Source of the DNA: Phycisphaerae bacterium
Lineage (GTDB): Bacteria > Planctomycetota > Phycisphaerae > Sedimentisphaerales > Anaerobacaceae
Direction of reading: 5' to 3'
DNA: 64,000 bases
Assembly (NCBI GenBank): GCA_030615025.1
Contig: JAUXAB010000004.1
Location: forward strand, 1 to 64,000
In this document: in pieces, positions 1-8,201 of the stretch
Numbering within the stretch: position 1 is the stretch's first letter
Layout of the letters: the number at the start of each line of letters is the position of its first letter
Translations under genes and position numbers: made by a program
Notes under the pieces: generated by a model
What the model was told of the DNA's origin: nothing
Databases searched by the model: none
What the model saw: only the letters and a program-made list of their open reading frames with translations

Positions 1-52
1 CCATTATGAATTTTACTCTTTGCTCCATAACACAGGTCTCTTTCCAGGGCAT
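1..52 (-). mobile_element. 5' end of a probable IS481-type transposase gene (runs off the window)
   Basis: On the minus strand an ATG at 52-50 is preceded by a strong ribosome binding site, AAAGGAGG (plus-strand 59-66), with 6 nt spacing. The 17 codons in the window read M-P-W-K-E-T-C-V-M-E-Q-R-V-K-F-I-M, which resembles the N-terminus of IS481/IS3-group integrase-core transposases. Only the start is visible, so integrity cannot be judged. The adjacent 90-146 holds three TGTwACC-like words, as expected of an IS end. Confidence 0.6.
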
Positions 53-89
53 AATTAGCCTCCTTTCGAAGGCCATTATAACTGCCTAC

Positions 90-146
90 TGTTACCCATG
101 TTCTTAGCATAATCTGTAACCTATCTTACCGGTTTGTACCATGTTT
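90..146. repeat. Probable IS terminal region with three TGTwACC-like motifs
   Basis: TGTTACCCATGT (90-101), TGTAACCTATCT (115-126) and TGTACCATGT (135-144) are three related words spaced 20-25 nt apart between the transposase start and the flanking DNA. IS481-type elements commonly carry repeated TGTtACC words at their ends, so these may be transposase binding sites. The exact outer boundary cannot be fixed without the other end of the element. Confidence 0.4.
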
Positions 147-148
147 AG

Positions 149-168
149 CCCCCCAATTTATTGGGGGG
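149..168. repeat. C/G hairpin repeat with TGTTTAGC flank
   Basis: The run CCCCCCAATTTATTGGGGGG is a perfect hairpin stem preceded directly by TGTTTAG (142-148). The same unit recurs at 3961-4012, 2441-2486, 40635-40661 and 55172-55199. It lies between the IS end and the tRNA gene. Confidence 0.75.
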
Positions 169-241
169 TTGTTTACCTAATGGCGTTTTGCGCTAATATC
201 CTTGACGAACTGGCCGAAATCCTTGATAATTAGGATTGACC

Positions 242-325
242 GCGGATGTGGCGGAATTGGCAGACGCGCAGGCTTCAGGTGCCTGTGGGCTTCGGCTCGT
301 GGAGGTTCGACTCCTCTCATCCGCA
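242..325 (+). tRNA. tRNA-Leu (anticodon CAG)
   Basis: The acceptor stem GCGGATG (242-248) pairs with CATCCGC (318-324), followed by discriminator A325. The anticodon stem CAGGC/GCCTG (269-273/281-285) encloses the loop TTCAGGT with anticodon CAG at 276-278. A long variable arm (about 286-300) fits a class II tRNA, and the T arm is 301-317 with loop TTCGACT. The 3' CCA is not encoded. It reads CUG leucine codons. Confidence 0.95.
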
Positions 326-502
326 TTGCCCCCGCCCTATTGGCCATAAGTAGCCTTTTCGACCTCATCCACTCAAATCATTCAACTATTTAACGGAAAT
401 CGTGCAAAAAGGCCGATAATAAATTTAGTTGTTGCTATTTAGTCAGTAGTGAATCGTAAATAGTGAAACGAGCCACGAGTCACGAACGACGAGCCACGAA
501 TT

Positions 503-1312
503 ATGTTTGAAATTCTCCAGGATTTTGAACAAATGGCCGCATGGTTCAGCCCCATAGTTTTAGTCGGCCCAGGCTTGACAGCTGTTATAGTCGGACTCTT
601 TGTCTGGCTCGGCGGCCTTGGTTTCCGAAAGGTTTTAGTCACAGTTTTAGGCGCGGTCAGCGGAGGTATTTGTGGATTTTTCATAATCGGCCGAAATATT
701 GTGGCCACAGCCCTTTTGGCGGTAGTGGCGGCGCTCATCGCGATAATACTTCAAAGGATATTTATCACAATACTGGCAGCCTGTTTAGCAGCAGTTTTGG
801 GCTTTGCCGTTCTGGCCAGGCTGTACGTTGGAATTCCGGAAGAAGCAATCCCGACAAATCAGAGTAGAATGTCGATTCAGGGCCCAGCTCTCAGCGTCGA
901 CGAAAGCGTACAACTAATGAAAGCCTATATAATTGCTCTCGGCGATAAGATAAAACAGGCCTGCTCACAGATGCCGCTATATAACTGGGCAATAATAGCG
1001 GTGCTTGTGGTAATTTCCATAACGGGTGGATTTTACTTCTGGCGTTTAACTTCGGCGTTGTGCTGTGCGGTCTTGGGCGCGGTGCTCATCTTTGCCGGGA
1101 TGATTTTGCTGTTATTGTATAAGGGCGCTATGCCTGTTACCGGCATTTATCGCAGCCCCTCACTTTATGCTGCCGTCTTTATAACAATGGCAGCTTTCGG
1201 CACGGTTGAGCAGCTATTACTTTGTCCGTGGCTGAAGAGTAAAGCGATAAGAAGAAAAGAAGCGAAAAGGGATAAGGCGGCGCGCCGCAAGCACAAATGG
1301 CGGACTACATAA
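503..1312 (+). CDS. Multi-span membrane protein, function unknown
   Basis: A 269-residue protein with about seven hydrophobic segments (near residues 15-37, 42-62, 65-85, 88-108, 160-180, 185-207 and 222-240) and a strongly basic C-terminal tail rich in Arg and Lys. The Gly/Ala-rich helices resemble those of the next gene, and both recall DUF4203/TMEM198-like multi-span proteins, but I do not recognise a catalytic motif. The ribosome binding site before the ATG is weak. The gene is 176 nt upstream of a similar gene in the same direction, so the two may be diverged duplicates. Confidence 0.65.
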   Translation: MFEILQDFEQMAAWFSPIVLVGPGLTAVIVGLFVWLGGLGFRKVLVTVLGAVSGGICGFFIIGRNIVATALLAVVAALIAIILQRIFITILAACLAAVLGFAVLARLYVGIPEEAIPTNQSRMSIQGPALSVDESVQLMKAYIIALGDKIKQACSQMPLYNWAIIAVLVVISITGGFYFWRLTSALCCAVLGAVLIFAGMILLLLYKGAMPVTGIYRSPSLYAAVFITMAAFGTVEQLLLCPWLKSKAIRRKEAKRDKAARRKHKWRTT

Positions 1313-1487
1313 ACACTAACCGCTGGATTGAGACATTTTTAGTAAAAGGATTAACGCGGATAAGATTGAGAATTAAGGATTGAGAATACCTGATTTTAAA
1401 TTCTACATTCTTAAAATTTGTGGCTGAAATTGAAAATCACTCCCGAGTTATCGGGAAAAACCAAAAGCAAAATTAAGGAGATCAATA

Positions 1488-2177
1488 ATGGATTGTGTCA
1501 CTATCCTTGCACGGACAGTTGAATCCTCAGGCCGAACACCGGAAGCCGTAGAAGGAGCAGTTGTCCCAGTAGACGTGATTTGGGAAAGAATTACTTCCCT
1601 CGATTTACTCGAAGCGTTGACCTTTATATCTTTTGGCGTGGTTTGTCTTTTCTACGGCTGGCGCATCTTCAAAATTCTTGTCACCATTTCCTTTGCTCTG
1701 CTCGGTTTACTTGTTGGTGTATGGACGAATAGACTGCTTATTGGGGGAAATGTGATCTGGCTTGCTGCTATAACTACGGTCGTTTTTGCGTTCCTCTCCG
1801 TACCGTTGATGCGATGGGGAGTAAGCATCTTGGGGGCCGTAGCGGGAGGAGTTCTGACCGGCGGCGCCTGGCTCGCATTAGAGCTGCCTGAGAAATACAT
1901 CTGGGCGGGGGGACTTATCGGCTTCATCGCCGGCGGTATGATTTCATTTATTGTCTTCAAAGCTGCCGTTATGCTATTTACCAGCTTAGGCGGCAGCGGA
2001 CTAATTGTGGTTGGAACATTGGCGATATTGTACAACTATATGGGAGCATCCGAGAAACTACAACTACTGGTTTTTGACCAGAAGTGGTTTCTTCCCGTGG
2101 TGCTCGTGGTGCCGATGGCAATAGGAATGTTACTCCAAAATAAATTCATTAAGGGCACCAAAGACTGGAACATTTAG
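1488..2177 (+). CDS. Multi-span membrane protein related to the upstream gene
   Basis: A 229-residue protein with a soluble N-terminus of about 35 residues and then about seven hydrophobic helices. The start is supported by AAGGAG about 8 nt before the ATG. The G-W-R-I-F-K-I-L-V-T segment and the Gly-rich second helix match the style of the 503-1312 product, suggesting a paralogue pair. No enzyme or transporter signature is visible. A short inverted repeat (TCCCGAGTTATCGGGA) lies 30-50 nt upstream. Confidence 0.65.
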   Translation: MDCVTILARTVESSGRTPEAVEGAVVPVDVIWERITSLDLLEALTFISFGVVCLFYGWRIFKILVTISFALLGLLVGVWTNRLLIGGNVIWLAAITTVVFAFLSVPLMRWGVSILGAVAGGVLTGGAWLALELPEKYIWAGGLIGFIAGGMISFIVFKAAVMLFTSLGGSGLIVVGTLAILYNYMGASEKLQLLVFDQKWFLPVVLVVPMAIGMLLQNKFIKGTKDWNI

Positions 2178-2206
2178 TGTTTTGTCACTGCTCACATGAT
2201 GCTTTA

Positions 2207-2255
2207 TCATTCCCGCGAAACTTGTCCTCGACCCCGATCGGGGAGCGGGAATCCA
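2207..2255 (-). repeat. Dispersed GGATTCC...GGAATGA palindromic repeat (long form)
   Basis: In minus orientation the unit starts GGATTCC, contains CCCCGATCGGGG and TCGAGGACAAG, and ends GGGAATGA. The same long form occurs at 28463-28512, and a short form without the inner palindrome occurs at 22679-22704, 27156-27182 and 29955-29982. Confidence 0.7.
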
Positions 2256-2440
2256 TATCTTGACACTGTCAATTTATGCCTTGCCTAATCCACCAGCTCA
2301 GATATGACTAAGCATTAGTCTCCTCCCGGATTTTCTCCTTGCAAAATCGCTTTAATTGCTTTACAATCCTTCGTCATAAGGTCATCCTGAGCAAAAGGGA
2401 GATTCTTCACTGGTCTTTGGCTGCCTCAGAATGATATTTG

Positions 2441-2486
2441 GCCCCCAAATTTATTTGGGTTTAGCCGTCACCGGCACGGCGATGGC
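2441..2486. repeat. Composite hairpin repeat (C/G hairpin plus GC-rich hairpin)
   Basis: CCCAAATTTATTTGGG (about 2443-2459) is followed by TTTAGCC and then a second stem GCCGTC/GATGGC (2464-2486). Both modules occur elsewhere in the window beside the same TTTAGC/GCTAAA joint. Confidence 0.65.
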
Positions 2487-2508
2487 ATCGAGTATCGAGT
2501 ATCGAGCT

Positions 2509-3936
2509 ATGTTTGAGTCGTTAACCGAAAAGTTCAATTCAGTCTTCAGGTCGCTGGCCGGCCGAGGCAGAATCACCGAAGCAAACGTCTCCGGCGCTAT
2601 GCGAGATGTCCGCAAAGCCCTTCTCGAAGCCGACGTCAGCTACAATGTCGTAAAGAAGTTCTGCAAAGATGTCATGCAGGCCGCCATCGGTGCTGAGGTG
2701 ATAAAGAGTCTTCATCCCAGCCAGGTCCTCGTCAAAATCATCAACGATGAGCTGACGAAGCTGATGGGGCCGGTCGACACCCGAATCTATTTTGTCTCGC
2801 CCGGACCTACCGTAATTATGTTAGCCGGGCTCCAGGGTGGCGGCAAAACCACCACCGCCGCAAAACTCGGCAAATACCTCGTTGCTAAGGGCAAGAGACC
2901 GCTTTTAGTGGCTGACGACCTGCGAAGGCCCGCCGCTGTTGAGCAATTGGTTGTTCTGGGCCGGCAGATAAATATCGATGTTTACAGTGAGGACAGCACA
3001 AATTCCGTAAAGGTCGCAAAAAACTCCGTAAAGCACGCAAAGGAAAACGCCTACGATGTCATCGTGCTCGATACCGCGGGCCGACTGCACATAGATGAAG
3101 GAATGATGGCCGAGGTAGCCGATGTCGCAAAAGCGGTTAATCCCCACCAGATTTACCTGGTCTGTGATGCGATGACAGGCCAGGACGCCGTAAATTCAGC
3201 CAAAGAGTTCAACGAGCGCCTTGAGCTTGATGGTGTCATCCTTACAAAACTGGACGGCGATGCCCGCGGCGGTGCCGCGCTGAGCGTAAAGGCCGTAACC
3301 GGAAAGCCCATCAAGTTTATCGGCGTCGGTGAAAAACTCGACAAGCTGGAAGAATTCCACCCCGAACGTATGGCCGGCAGAATCCTCGGTATGGGTGATG
3401 TGGTGACACTCGTGGAAAAAGCCCAGGAGCATCTCGAAGCCGAAGAGGCAGAGAAACTGCAAAAGAAAATGGCCAAAGGTACATTCGGCTTCGACGATTT
3501 TCTAAAACAAATGCAGGCCGTCAAAAAAATGGGCGGAATCAAGGATATGCTAAAAATGATGCCCGGAATGGGTGGACAGCTTGCTGATATGGATATCGAT
3601 GACGGCGAGATTCGCAGAATGGAGGCAATTGTCTATTCGATGACGCAGACCGAACGTCGCGAGCCGGATATTATAGATGCATCGAGAAGAAGACGGGTCG
3701 CCGCAGGCGCCGGCGTACAAGTTAATGATGTCTCCGGTCTCGTAAAGACCTTTAAGCGAAGCCGTGATATGATGAAAGCGATTAGCGGCGGAAGCTTAGG
3801 CGGCCTCAAGAGTTTATTCAGAGGCGGATTGAATATGGATACGTTAGGTGCTGCTATGACAGGCGGAAGAAAAATAAAGCAGCGCTCAAAGCGAAAAAGA
3901 ATCATGAAGCGAAAAGGCAAAATAAAACGCCGATAA
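2509..3936 (+). CDS. ffh: Signal recognition particle GTPase Ffh
   Basis: This is the protein subunit of the SRP; with SRP RNA and FtsY it delivers nascent membrane and secreted proteins to the translocon. The N domain starts M-F-E-S-L-T-E-K-F. The GTPase P-loop G-L-Q-G-G-G-K-T lies at residues 107-114, D-T-A-G-R near 190 and T-K-L-D-G-D near 248. A Met-rich M domain with M-M-P-G-M-G fills the C-terminal third, followed by a very basic tail. The product is 475 residues. I chose ATG 2509 because it gives the family N-terminus; the in-frame extension upstream to 2431 is repeat DNA. It heads the gene order ffh, rpsP, trmD, rplS. Confidence 0.95.
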   Translation: MFESLTEKFNSVFRSLAGRGRITEANVSGAMRDVRKALLEADVSYNVVKKFCKDVMQAAIGAEVIKSLHPSQVLVKIINDELTKLMGPVDTRIYFVSPGPTVIMLAGLQGGGKTTTAAKLGKYLVAKGKRPLLVADDLRRPAAVEQLVVLGRQINIDVYSEDSTNSVKVAKNSVKHAKENAYDVIVLDTAGRLHIDEGMMAEVADVAKAVNPHQIYLVCDAMTGQDAVNSAKEFNERLELDGVILTKLDGDARGGAALSVKAVTGKPIKFIGVGEKLDKLEEFHPERMAGRILGMGDVVTLVEKAQEHLEAEEAEKLQKKMAKGTFGFDDFLKQMQAVKKMGGIKDMLKMMPGMGGQLADMDIDDGEIRRMEAIVYSMTQTERREPDIIDASRRRRVAAGAGVQVNDVSGLVKTFKRSRDMMKAISGGSLGGLKSLFRGGLNMDTLGAAMTGGRKIKQRSKRKRIMKRKGKIKRR

Positions 3937-3960
3937 ATATTTAGCGGCGACACAATTATA

Positions 3961-4012
3961 TTTAGCCCCCAGTTTCACTGGGGGTTTGTTTAGCCCCCCA
4001 ATTTATTGGGGG
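3961..4012. repeat. Tandem pair of TTTAGC-CCCCC hairpins after ffh
   Basis: Two consecutive units, TTTAG + CCCCCAGTTTCACTGGGGG (3961-3984) and TGTTTAG + CCCCCCAATTTATTGGGGG (3987-4012), lie between ffh and the first sulfatase. They could act as transcription terminators, but there is no T-tract longer than three after either stem. The loops differ while the stems stay complementary. Confidence 0.75.
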
Positions 4013-4040
4013 ATCGACAAATTGGCGAAGGATACTTGTT

Positions 4041-5495
4041 ATGATGAAAAACCTAAATCGTCGTGATTTTTTGAAAGTTGCGGGCTTCGGTGCAGCATCA
4101 CTGACCATACCGGGATGTCTCAGCGATTCTCAGAAATTTGCTGGTAGTGTAAACAGTGGTCGGCCGCCGAACTTTATTATTATCTTCTGTGACGACTTGG
4201 GCTATGGTGACATCGGCTGCTTCGGCTCAACGAAGCACCGCACGCCGAACCTCAACCAAATGGCCGAAGAGGGCATGTGCTTTACCAGCTTCTATGTAAC
4301 CAGCGGTGTATGCACGCCGTCTCGGTCCAGTTTGATGACCGGCTGCTACCCTCGCCGCGTCAACATGCACGCCAACGACACCGGCCTGTGCGTCCTCTTC
4401 CCCGTCAATAAAAAGGGCCTAAATCCGAATGAAATCACCATCGCTGACCTGCTCAAGAAACAGCACTACGCCACAGCCTGCATCGGAAAATGGCACCTCG
4501 GCGACCAGCCCCAGTTTCTCCCCACGCGGCAGGGCTTCGATTTCTACTATGGTATTCCCTACAGCAACGATATGGGCGGAAGACCAAATACTAATCGCCC
4601 ACCGCTGCCTTTATTGCGGAATGAAAAGGTCATCGAAGCGCCGGCCAATCAGGACACCCTCACAAAACGCTACACAGAAGAGGCAATCAAATTCATAGCG
4701 GCAAATAAGGATAAACCATTCTTCATTTACCTGCCGCACACAATGCCGCACAACCCGGTACACGCCAGCGAAAAGTTCCGCGGCAAAAGCGCCAATGGCA
4801 GATATGGTGACACGGTAGAAGAAATCGACTTCTCGACCGGCCAAATCCTCGCCACCCTCAAGAACTTTGGTATCGACGACCGCACGCTGGTTGTGTTTAC
4901 GTCCGACAACGGTGCGTCCAATCGTTTCGGCGGCGGCAACGGCCCGCTTCGCGGCCACAAAGGAAGCACCTGGGAAGGCGGTATGCGAGAGCCGTGCATT
5001 GTTCGCTGGCCCGGAAAAATACCCGCAGGCAAAACCTGCGACCAGCCGGCTTCGACAATGGACTTGCTGCCTACTTTTGCCCGACTGGCCGGTACAAAAC
5101 CGCCGAGTGACCGCGTCATTGATGGCAGGGACATCTGGCCGCTTATGGCCGGCAAAAAAGGGGCAAAGTCACCGCACGAGGCCTTCTATTATTACCAGAT
5201 GGACCAGTTACAGGCGGTCCGGTCGGGCAGGTGGAAGCTGCATCTGCAGCTTGCCGTCAAAAAACGAAACTGGGGAAAACCCATACCCAACAGCCCACTT
5301 CAGTTGTATAATCTCGACGCGGATATCGGCGAAAAGAATAACGTAGCAGATAAGAATCCTGACGTGGTCGAGCGTCTTCTCGCTCTTGCCGAAAAGGCCC
5401 GCGACGACCTCGGAGACGTCAATCGCAAAGGCAAACACCAGCGCCCGGCCGGTTGGGTCGAAAATCCGAAGCCGCTGCTGCTCGCCTCAATGTAA
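4041..5495 (+). CDS. Sulfatase (S1 family), Tat/lipoprotein signal
   Basis: A predicted exported sulfatase that hydrolyses sulfate esters, probably on polysaccharides. The N-terminus has a Tat-type motif N-R-R-D-F-L (6-11), and the signal ends in I-P-G-C (Cys26), so it may be a lipoprotein. The metal ligands are D51-D52, and the sulfatase signature C-T-P-S-R starts at Cys91, the residue converted to formylglycine. The later T-S-D-N-G-A motif is also present. At 484 residues it is normal length. ATG 4044 is an alternative start. It sits between ffh and a small unknown gene; substrate cannot be read from the sequence. Confidence 0.9.
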   Translation: MMKNLNRRDFLKVAGFGAASLTIPGCLSDSQKFAGSVNSGRPPNFIIIFCDDLGYGDIGCFGSTKHRTPNLNQMAEEGMCFTSFYVTSGVCTPSRSSLMTGCYPRRVNMHANDTGLCVLFPVNKKGLNPNEITIADLLKKQHYATACIGKWHLGDQPQFLPTRQGFDFYYGIPYSNDMGGRPNTNRPPLPLLRNEKVIEAPANQDTLTKRYTEEAIKFIAANKDKPFFIYLPHTMPHNPVHASEKFRGKSANGRYGDTVEEIDFSTGQILATLKNFGIDDRTLVVFTSDNGASNRFGGGNGPLRGHKGSTWEGGMREPCIVRWPGKIPAGKTCDQPASTMDLLPTFARLAGTKPPSDRVIDGRDIWPLMAGKKGAKSPHEAFYYYQMDQLQAVRSGRWKLHLQLAVKKRNWGKPIPNSPLQLYNLDADIGEKNNVADKNPDVVERLLALAEKARDDLGDVNRKGKHQRPAGWVENPKPLLLASM

Positions 5496-5523
5496 GGATA
5501 CGCTCAAAGCTAAAGAAAGTCTG

Positions 5524-5868
5524 ATGACGAAAAGAGAAAATAAAACGACAATACAAGCTAAAATTTCGATCGAGCAATACTTGAAGAAATTAGCTCGGTT
5601 TTCTGACAGCGAATACGGCAAGCTGATAAGAGACCAGTTCAAGGATATTCATGGCACCAGTGAATTGGCAATGCTGGCCGCTCCCAATGCCGAGGAATTG
5701 GAGCAGCTCAAAAAGGCAATCGCGATAATGACCCCGGATGAAAAAGGCAGCGCTGATAGTTTAACTGACGAACAGGTACAAAGAATTGCAGCCGACGCCC
5801 GGATTGACCCCGCAATTTTAGCGATTTTTATAAACGGTTACGCTTTACTTTGTAAGCGAGTTTCGTGA
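5524..5868 (+). CDS. Small protein with an SRP M-domain-like C-terminus
   Basis: A 114-residue protein starting M-T-K-R-E-N-K at ATG 5524. The N-terminal half is charged and helical. The C-terminal half (L-K-K-A-I-A-I-M-T-P-D-E ... R-I-A-A-D-A-R-I-D-P) recalls the end of the Ffh M domain (I-V-Y-S-M-T-Q-T-E-R ... R-V-A-A-G-A-G-V-Q-V) in the spacing of the M-T, the R-x-A and the following hydrophobic helix. That resemblance is by eye only. It lies between ffh (with a sulfatase intervening) and rpsP. No function is assigned. Confidence 0.55.
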   Translation: MTKRENKTTIQAKISIEQYLKKLARFSDSEYGKLIRDQFKDIHGTSELAMLAAPNAEELEQLKKAIAIMTPDEKGSADSLTDEQVQRIAADARIDPAILAIFINGYALLCKRVS

Positions 5869-6031
5869 TTCTCACTTGAGGTTAAGAGAAAAATTAGGGA
5901 CTTAGAAAGGGATTAACAAGATAAACTATCAGGTTCATCCTGTTATCCTGTCAAAAAGTAAACGTGTTTCATGATTCACAGTGTGCAAATCATGGAAATT
6001 GATTATAAACTACTAACGAAAGGAAGAAATT

Positions 6032-7480
6032 ATGGCAGTAAAGTTAAGACTTATGAGGATGGGAAGGCGGCATCGCCCGTTTTTCAGAATCAATGCCGTC
6101 GAATCACGCACGCCGCGCGACGGAAAAGTAATTGAAAAGCTCGGCCATTACGACCCCATTGAAAAAGACCCGGCAAAGCAGGTTGTCCTAAATCTCGAGC
6201 GCGTTCGGTATTGGCTCGATAAGGGGGCAATACCCTCCGATACCGTCTCGCAAATCCTGCTTCGCCACGGCATCAAGCACCAATATGCCGAGGAAAAGGC
6301 CGCTCGTCGCGCACGCGCTAAAGCTATGGCTCGTGCCAAAGGCAGACCCTTCACAAAAGCTGAGCGGATAGCCCTCGAAAAGCCAGCCGAGCCAGCCAAA
6401 GAACCCAAGCCCGAACCTGAGCCAAAACCAAAAGCAGAAGTTGAAGAAAAACCAAAGCCCGAACCCGAGGCAAAGGTCGAGGCCGCTGAAGAGAAGCCGC
6501 AAGCCCCCGAAGAAAAAGCCGAGCCTGAACCTAAAGCAGAAGAAAAACCTGAACCCGAAGCAAAGCCCGAGGTAGAAGCAGAGGCAAAGCCCAGGACCGA
6601 AGAAGCTAAAGCCCCCGAAGAAAAGCCCGAACCCGAGCCAAAACTAAAAGCAGAAGTTGAAGAAAAACCCAAGCCCGAACCTGAGCCAAAACCAAAAGCA
6701 GAAGTTGAAGAAAAACCTGAGCCCGAACCCGAGGCAAAGGTCGAGGCCGCTGAGGAGAAGCCGCAAGCCCCTGAAGAAAAAGCCGAGCCTGAACCTAAAG
6801 CAGAAGAAAAACCTGAACCCGAAGCAAAGCCCGAGGTAGAAGCTGAGGCAAAGCCCAGGACCGAAGAAGCTAAAGCCCCCGAAGAAAAGCCCGAACCTGA
6901 GCCAAAAGTCGAGGCCGCTGAGGAGAAGCCAGAAGCTCCTGTCAAGAAAAAACCCGAGGCTGTGCCGGAAGCCAAAGAACAAGTAGCTGAAGAACCTAAG
7001 CCTGAAGCCGAACCTGAAGCCGAGCCGGTAGTTGAAGAAAAAGCTCAGGTCGAACCTCAAGCCGCGGCGGAACCTGAGGAAAAGCCCAAGGCAAAGGGCA
7101 AAAAGAAAACGACTAAAAAGGCCAAAACCAAAGTTGAGCCGCAAGCCCCTGCAGAACCCAGAGAAAAAACCGAGCCCGAGGTAAAAGCCGAGGCTTCTGA
7201 GGAAAAACCCGAAGCTGAGCCGCAGGCCGAAGAAAAAAGTCTTGAGGAACCTAAAGCCGAAGCCGAACCTGAAAAGGTAGAAGAAAAGCCAAAACCTAAG
7301 AGAAGGAAAAAAGCAAAGGTCAAGCCGAAAGCCGAAGAGAAGCCGGTAGAAGAAGAAGCAGAAGCCAAAGAAAAATCAAAGCCGGTACGTAAAAAGAAAA
7401 CCGCTAAAAAGGCCAAAACCGAAGCCGAAACCAAAGAAGAAGAGCAAACGCCTTCCAGCGAAAATGAAAAACAAGAGTAA
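6032..7480 (+). CDS. rpsP: Ribosomal protein S16 with a long Lys/Glu/Pro-rich C-terminal extension
   Basis: Residues 1 to about 85 are a normal S16 ([20 protein letters not shown]), a 30S subunit assembly protein usually 80-100 residues long. Here the frame continues to 482 residues. The extra 390 residues consist almost wholly of Glu, Lys, Pro and Ala with alternating E-x-K-P motifs, so they are probably disordered. Two copies of an 88-codon unit (264 nt apart, for example 6476 and 6740) are nearly identical. The start has AAAGGAAG as ribosome binding site. The stop overlaps the trmD start (TAATG). The C-terminal part is more Lys-rich, with K-K-K-T-A/T-K-K blocks. Confidence 0.9.
   Translation: MAVKLRLMRMGRRHRPFFRINAVESRTPRDGKVIEKLGHYDPIEKDPAKQVVLNLERVRYWLDKGAIPSDTVSQILLRHGIKHQYAEEKAARRARAKAMARAKGRPFTKAERIALEKPAEPAKEPKPEPEPKPKAEVEEKPKPEPEAKVEAAEEKPQAPEEKAEPEPKAEEKPEPEAKPEVEAEAKPRTEEAKAPEEKPEPEPKLKAEVEEKPKPEPEPKPKAEVEEKPEPEPEAKVEAAEEKPQAPEEKAEPEPKAEEKPEPEAKPEVEAEAKPRTEEAKAPEEKPEPEPKVEAAEEKPEAPVKKKPEAVPEAKEQVAEEPKPEAEPEAEPVVEEKAQVEPQAAAEPEEKPKAKGKKKTTKKAKTKVEPQAPAEPREKTEPEVKAEASEEKPEAEPQAEEKSLEEPKAEAEPEKVEEKPKPKRRKKAKVKPKAEEKPVEEEAEAKEKSKPVRKKKTAKKAKTEAETKEEEQTPSSENEKQE
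6413..6908 (+). repeat. Tandem 264-nt direct repeat inside the S16 tail
   Basis: The stretch from about 6413 recurs from about 6677 with an exact offset of 264 nt (88 codons) and only a few, mostly silent, differences. It is an in-frame recent duplication within low-complexity coding DNA and so is prone to copy-number change. Confidence 0.85.
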
Positions 7481-8199
7481 TGCGAATTGATATCCTAACG
7501 CTCTTCCCGGAGATGTTTGAATCACCCCTGGGCCACTCGATATTAAAAAGAGCTCAGGACTCCGGGATTGTCGATATCGCTCTTACAAATATAAGGGATT
7601 TCGCCACTGATAATTACAGAAAGGTTGATGATAAGCCGTATGGCGGCGGGCCGGGTATGGTTATGATGCCCGGCCCGGTCTTTGATTGCTTCGAATATGT
7701 TCAGAAGCTCTCTCCCGAAAAAGGCCACACCATCCTGCTGACCCCACAGGGACAACGATTCGACCAGGTAAAAGCAGCCGAATTAAGCGCCGAGAAACGG
7801 CTGATTTTAATCGCCGGCAGATACGAAGGCATCGACGAGCGAATTCGCATCGGTCTCGGAGCCGAGCAAATCTCTATCGGCGATTATGTTCTCAGTGGCG
7901 GCGAGCTCGCCGCTATGATAATCGTCGACGCCGTCGTCAGGTTATTAGCCGGTGCCCTTGGCGATGAGGACTCGCCCAAAGACGATTCCTTCAGCGAGTC
8001 CGCCCGTGGCGGACTGGAGTATCCCCAATATACCAGGCCGGAAGTCTTTCGCGGAATGAAGGTCCCTGACATTCTTTTAAGTGGTGACCACGCTAAGATA
8101 GCCGAATGGCGGCGTCAGCAGGCCATCGAGAGAACAAAAAAATGGCGACCAGACTTACTCAAAGACAACAACAATAAAAATGAAAAGAGCGAAGGCTAA
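7480..8199 (+). CDS. trmD: tRNA (guanine-N1)-methyltransferase TrmD
   Basis: Methylates G37 of tRNAs that read CNN codons, using S-adenosylmethionine. The 239-residue protein begins [13 protein letters not shown] and has the trefoil-knot motifs Y-G-G-G-P-G-M (near residue 54), G-R-Y-E-G-I-D-E-R (near 112) and G-D-Y-V-L-S-G-G-E (near 133). Its ATG overlaps the rpsP stop codon, so translation is probably coupled. rimM, which usually lies between rpsP and trmD, is missing here. The next gene follows after 2 nt. Confidence 0.97.
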   Translation: MRIDILTLFPEMFESPLGHSILKRAQDSGIVDIALTNIRDFATDNYRKVDDKPYGGGPGMVMMPGPVFDCFEYVQKLSPEKGHTILLTPQGQRFDQVKAAELSAEKRLILIAGRYEGIDERIRIGLGAEQISIGDYVLSGGELAAMIIVDAVVRLLAGALGDEDSPKDDSFSESARGGLEYPQYTRPEVFRGMKVPDILLSGDHAKIAEWRRQQAIERTKKWRPDLLKDNNNKNEKSEG

Positions 8200-8201
8200 A
8201 A

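Larger units (their letters stand above)
2178..2508. other. Repeat-filled spacer before ffh
   Basis: The 331-nt gap holds three repeat types side by side. First is a GGATTCC...GGAATGA repeat in minus orientation with an inner CCCCGATCGGGG palindrome (2207-2255). Second is an AGATTCTTC...CTCAGAATGATA repeat (about 2396-2436). Third is a double hairpin of the TTTAGCC family (2441-2486). An open frame runs through the last two into ffh, but it is repeat sequence rather than a genuine N-terminus. Confidence 0.7.

Noticed and set aside
2431-2508. An N-terminal extension of Ffh
   Set aside because: The 26 extra codons are translated repeat sequence; ATG 2509 gives the normal family N-terminus.
6148-6975. 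A 275-codon minus-strand open frame rich in Ser, Gly, Ala and Phe
   Set aside because: It mirrors the repetitive E/K/P tail of S16; the composition comes from the complement of GAA/AAG/CCC codons and there is no ribosome binding site.
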